Assembly: GCA_021741065.1 (NCBI GenBank)
Contig: JAIOYN010000011.1
Location: forward strand, 1-35,595
Source: Sphingomonadaceae bacterium
GTDB lineage: Bacteria > Pseudomonadota > Alphaproteobacteria > Sphingomonadales > Sphingomonadaceae
DNA: 35,595 nucleotides
Direction of reading: 5' to 3'
A program made the translations under genes and the position numbers. Shown piece by piece: positions 33,827 through 35,595 of this stretch. Numbering within the stretch: the first letter of the stretch is position 1; the number at the start of each line of letters is the position of its first letter. A model generated the notes under the pieces. That model saw only the letters and a list, made by a program, of their open reading frames with translations, did no database searches and was not told the origin of the DNA.

Positions 33827-35595
33827 TTGCGGATAAAGAATCTGAAACTTGTCGGCTTCAAAAGCTTTGTCGAACCCGCGGAACTCCGGATCGAGAGCGG
33901 GCTTACCGGCATAGTTGGGCCCAATGGCTGCGGCAAATCCAACCTGTTGGAAGCCATCCGTTGGGTGATGGGGGAAAGCAGCGCCAAATCGATGCGCGGT
34001 GCAGGCATGGAAGATGTGATCTTCGCCGGAACCGCGTCGCGCCCGCCGCGCGATTTCGCTGAAGTCGCGATATTGGCCGAACGCGGCGACGACACAGCCG
34101 ACAGTGACAGCGACGAAGAATTGGAAGTCACCCGCCGGATCGAACGGGGTGCTGGCTCTGCTTATCGGTCCAATGGCCGCGATGTGCGCGCGAAGGATGT
34201 GGCGCTGATCTTCGCCGACGCCGCCACGGGCGCGCATTCCCCTGCTTTGGTCAGCCAAGGCCGCATTGGCGCTATCATCTCCGCCAAACCGCAGGAACGT
34301 CGTCAGATGCTGGAGGAAGCGGCTGGTATCTCCGGCTTGCACGTCCGGCGCAAAGATGCCGAACAGAAACTACGCGCCGCCGAAAGCAATTTGGCACGGC
34401 TCGCGACCATCCTTGCCGATATGGACGCGCGCGCGAGCCAGTTACGCAGGCAAGCCAAGCAAGCCGAACGCTATCGCACGCTGACCAAAGACATATTGCA
34501 GGCAGAAGCCCGTTTGATCTTTGTCCGCTGGCGTGAGGCGAAGGCAGCGGCCGATGTCGCACGCGCCGAGGCTAACACAGCAGCGAAGGCCGTTGAGGAC
34601 GCTTCCGTTGTCCAGCGCATACTGATCGAAAAGCAGCAGGAGGCTGTGCGACAGCTAGCCGATGCGCGGGCACTGGCCATGGCAGCGCGCGATGCGGCCA
34701 GTGACCTGTCGAACAAGCTTGTGCAACTAGCGGGCGAGCATGAACGGATAATCCAGCGCCAATCCGACCTTGCGGCGCAAGCGGCGCGTATGGCCGATGA
34801 TGGCGCGCGCGAAGGCAAGCTAACGCATGATGCGGCAGATGCGCTCGCCCGGTTGCAGGCCGAAAGCGTCAAGCTGGCCGACCAGATTAAGGCGCAAGAG
34901 GAAGAGCGTCCTGCTTTGCTGCGCACCGCGGAAAATGCTGAACGGCAAGCGCGCGAAAGCGAAATAGCCTTAGCCAATGCATCCGCCGAGCAAGCGCGCG
35001 CGGACGCCGAGCTGCGTGTTGCGGACGCTGCGCTGGCGGCGGCGACAACGCGTGCAGGGCGCGCTGAACAGATCTGCACTCGCATTGCCAATGAACGGGA
35101 CGCTTTGGGGGATGAGGCGGAATATGCCGCAGCCAAAAACCAAGCCGATGCCGACGTCCAAAAGCTGCAGACACAATTGCAAGCGGACAGCAACGCGCAT
35201 GAAGCCGCCGAAGCGCAGCGCGCAGCGCTAATCTCCGCCCGCGACCTTGCCCAAGTCGCCACCGCCAGCGCGAAAGCCGAACTCGCTGCATTGTTGACCG
35301 AGCAGAGCGCGCTGCAGCGTTCCTTGACCAAGGGGCAAGGCAATAAGGCCATCGACCGTATTTCGGTGAAGCAAGGCTATGAACGCGCTTTGGCCGCCGC
35401 CTTGGGCGACGATGCAGATGCGAGCATTGGCGGCGAAACGGGTCGCCGCTGGCTTGGCGGGACGGCGGCGCTTGGCAAGGCCGCCGACACGGCCCTCATT
35501 CATTTTGTCGACGCACCGGCAGAGCTTGCCGCGCGATTGTCGATGGTGCGTGTGGCCGAAACGGATGATGGCCAAGCCCTCACCCCCGGCGAACG
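33827..35595 (+). CDS. smc: chromosome segregation ATPase SMC (5' part, runs off window)
   Basis: Structural maintenance of chromosomes ATPase, core of the condensin that organises and separates chromosomes. The frame is open from a TTG at 33827 to the last base with no stop, so about 589 residues of an expected 1,150 or so are present. The start reads LRIKNLKLVGFKSFVEPAEL, with Walker A GPNGCGKS at residues 31-38, LEAIRWVMGESSAKSMRG, and ALVSQGRIGAIISAKPQERR of the Q-loop region. From about residue 190 it is a long Ala/Glu/Gln/Arg-rich coiled coil; IDRISVKQGYERALAAALGDD marks the entry to the hinge. TTG is the only in-frame start before a TAA at 33794-33796, with GGGG 8 bases upstream. Confidence 0.95.
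   Translation, partial: MRIKNLKLVGFKSFVEPAELRIESGLTGIVGPNGCGKSNLLEAIRWVMGESSAKSMRGAGMEDVIFAGTASRPPRDFAEVAILAERGDDTADSDSDEELEVTRRIERGAGSAYRSNGRDVRAKDVALIFADAATGAHSPALVSQGRIGAIISAKPQERRQMLEEAAGISGLHVRRKDAEQKLRAAESNLARLATILADMDARASQLRRQAKQAERYRTLTKDILQAEARLIFVRWREAKAAADVARAEANTAAKAVEDASVVQRILIEKQQEAVRQLADARALAMAARDAASDLSNKLVQLAGEHERIIQRQSDLAAQAARMADDGAREGKLTHDAADALARLQAESVKLADQIKAQEEERPALLRTAENAERQARESEIALANASAEQARADAELRVADAALAAATTRAGRAEQICTRIANERDALGDEAEYAAAKNQADADVQKLQTQLQADSNAHEAAEAQRAALISARDLAQVATASAKAELAALLTEQSALQRSLTKGQGNKAIDRISVKQGYERALAAALGDDADASIGGETGRRWLGGTAALGKAADTALIHFVDAPAELAARLSMVRVAETDDGQALTPGE

Noticed and set aside
34471-35352. 293-codon minus-strand frame rich in Ala, Ser and Cys
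   Set aside because: Antisense of the SMC coiled coil; low complexity and no ribosome binding site. The plus-strand SMC frame is clear.

Overview
The window is a gene-dense, plasmid-free-looking stretch of bacterial chromosome. Protein features point to an alphaproteobacterium of the Sphingomonadales: an 86-residue ATP synthase epsilon subunit, an L34 beginning [18 protein letters not shown], the rpmH-rnpA-yidD-yidC-engB cluster, a DUF2849/DUF934 sulfite reductase operon, ABA4-like and DUF1489 proteins, and the gene order mutY / DUF721 / two DsbA-like genes / smc. G+C looks like the high 50s by eye. I see no transposases, integrases, phage genes, CRISPR arrays, tRNA or rRNA genes, and composition does not change abruptly. 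This is core genome rather than an island. The genus assignment is inference from family resemblance, not from a database search.

Layout. 1-1860: end of the atp operon (atpD, atpC). 1885-9011: single genes or short units, namely an exported SH3-like protein (-), a D-2-hydroxyacid dehydrogenase (+), an ammonium transporter with a good sigma-54-type promoter (+), a nitronate monooxygenase-like flavoprotein (-), a glycosyltransferase (-) and SelO (+). 9099-12967: a tightly overlapping assimilatory sulfur operon cobA-DUF2849-cysI-DUF934-cysH (siroheme methylation, sulfite reduction, APS reduction). 12989-13897: a thioesterase (-) and a PGPGW membrane protein (+). 14014-17190: rpmH-rnpA-yidD-yidC-engB (ribosome, RNase P, membrane insertion, ribosome assembly). 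17249-17917: a glutathione transferase. 17925-22042 on the minus strand: dnaJ-like, brkB-like, fabI, a small membrane protein and aroC, read in that order and nearly contiguous. 22097-22564: ABA4-like protein (-). 22616-25283: pdxH, cation efflux, phzF-like and an EF-hand protein (+). 25358-28470: cyclophilin (-), mgtE and DUF1489 (+), frnE (-). 28470-31718 on the minus strand: mutY, a Tat-type serine hydrolase and nudC, overlapping into frnE. 31741-35595: DUF721/DciA-like, two DsbA-like thiol oxidoreductases and the 5' part of smc, which runs off the end.

No stretch above 300 bases lacks a gene. The longest gaps are 25808-25963 (156 bases, between the divergent cyclophilin and mgtE genes; it holds only a TATAAC at 25928-25933 without a matching -35 and the mgtE ribosome binding site), 13898-14013 (rpmH leader), 3465-3566 (amt promoter) and 13388-13486. 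Many starts are not ATG: GTG for the flavoprotein, DUF2849, yidC and engB; TTG for mgtE and smc.

I did not find a wholly new system. The best leads are the undefined DUF2849/DUF934 partners of a flavoprotein-less sulfite reductase, the four-cysteine C-terminal extension of the nitronate monooxygenase-like protein, the terminator-like hairpin in the rpmH leader, the perfect 12-bp inverted repeat after engB, and the exported serine hydrolase embedded in an oxidative-damage operon.
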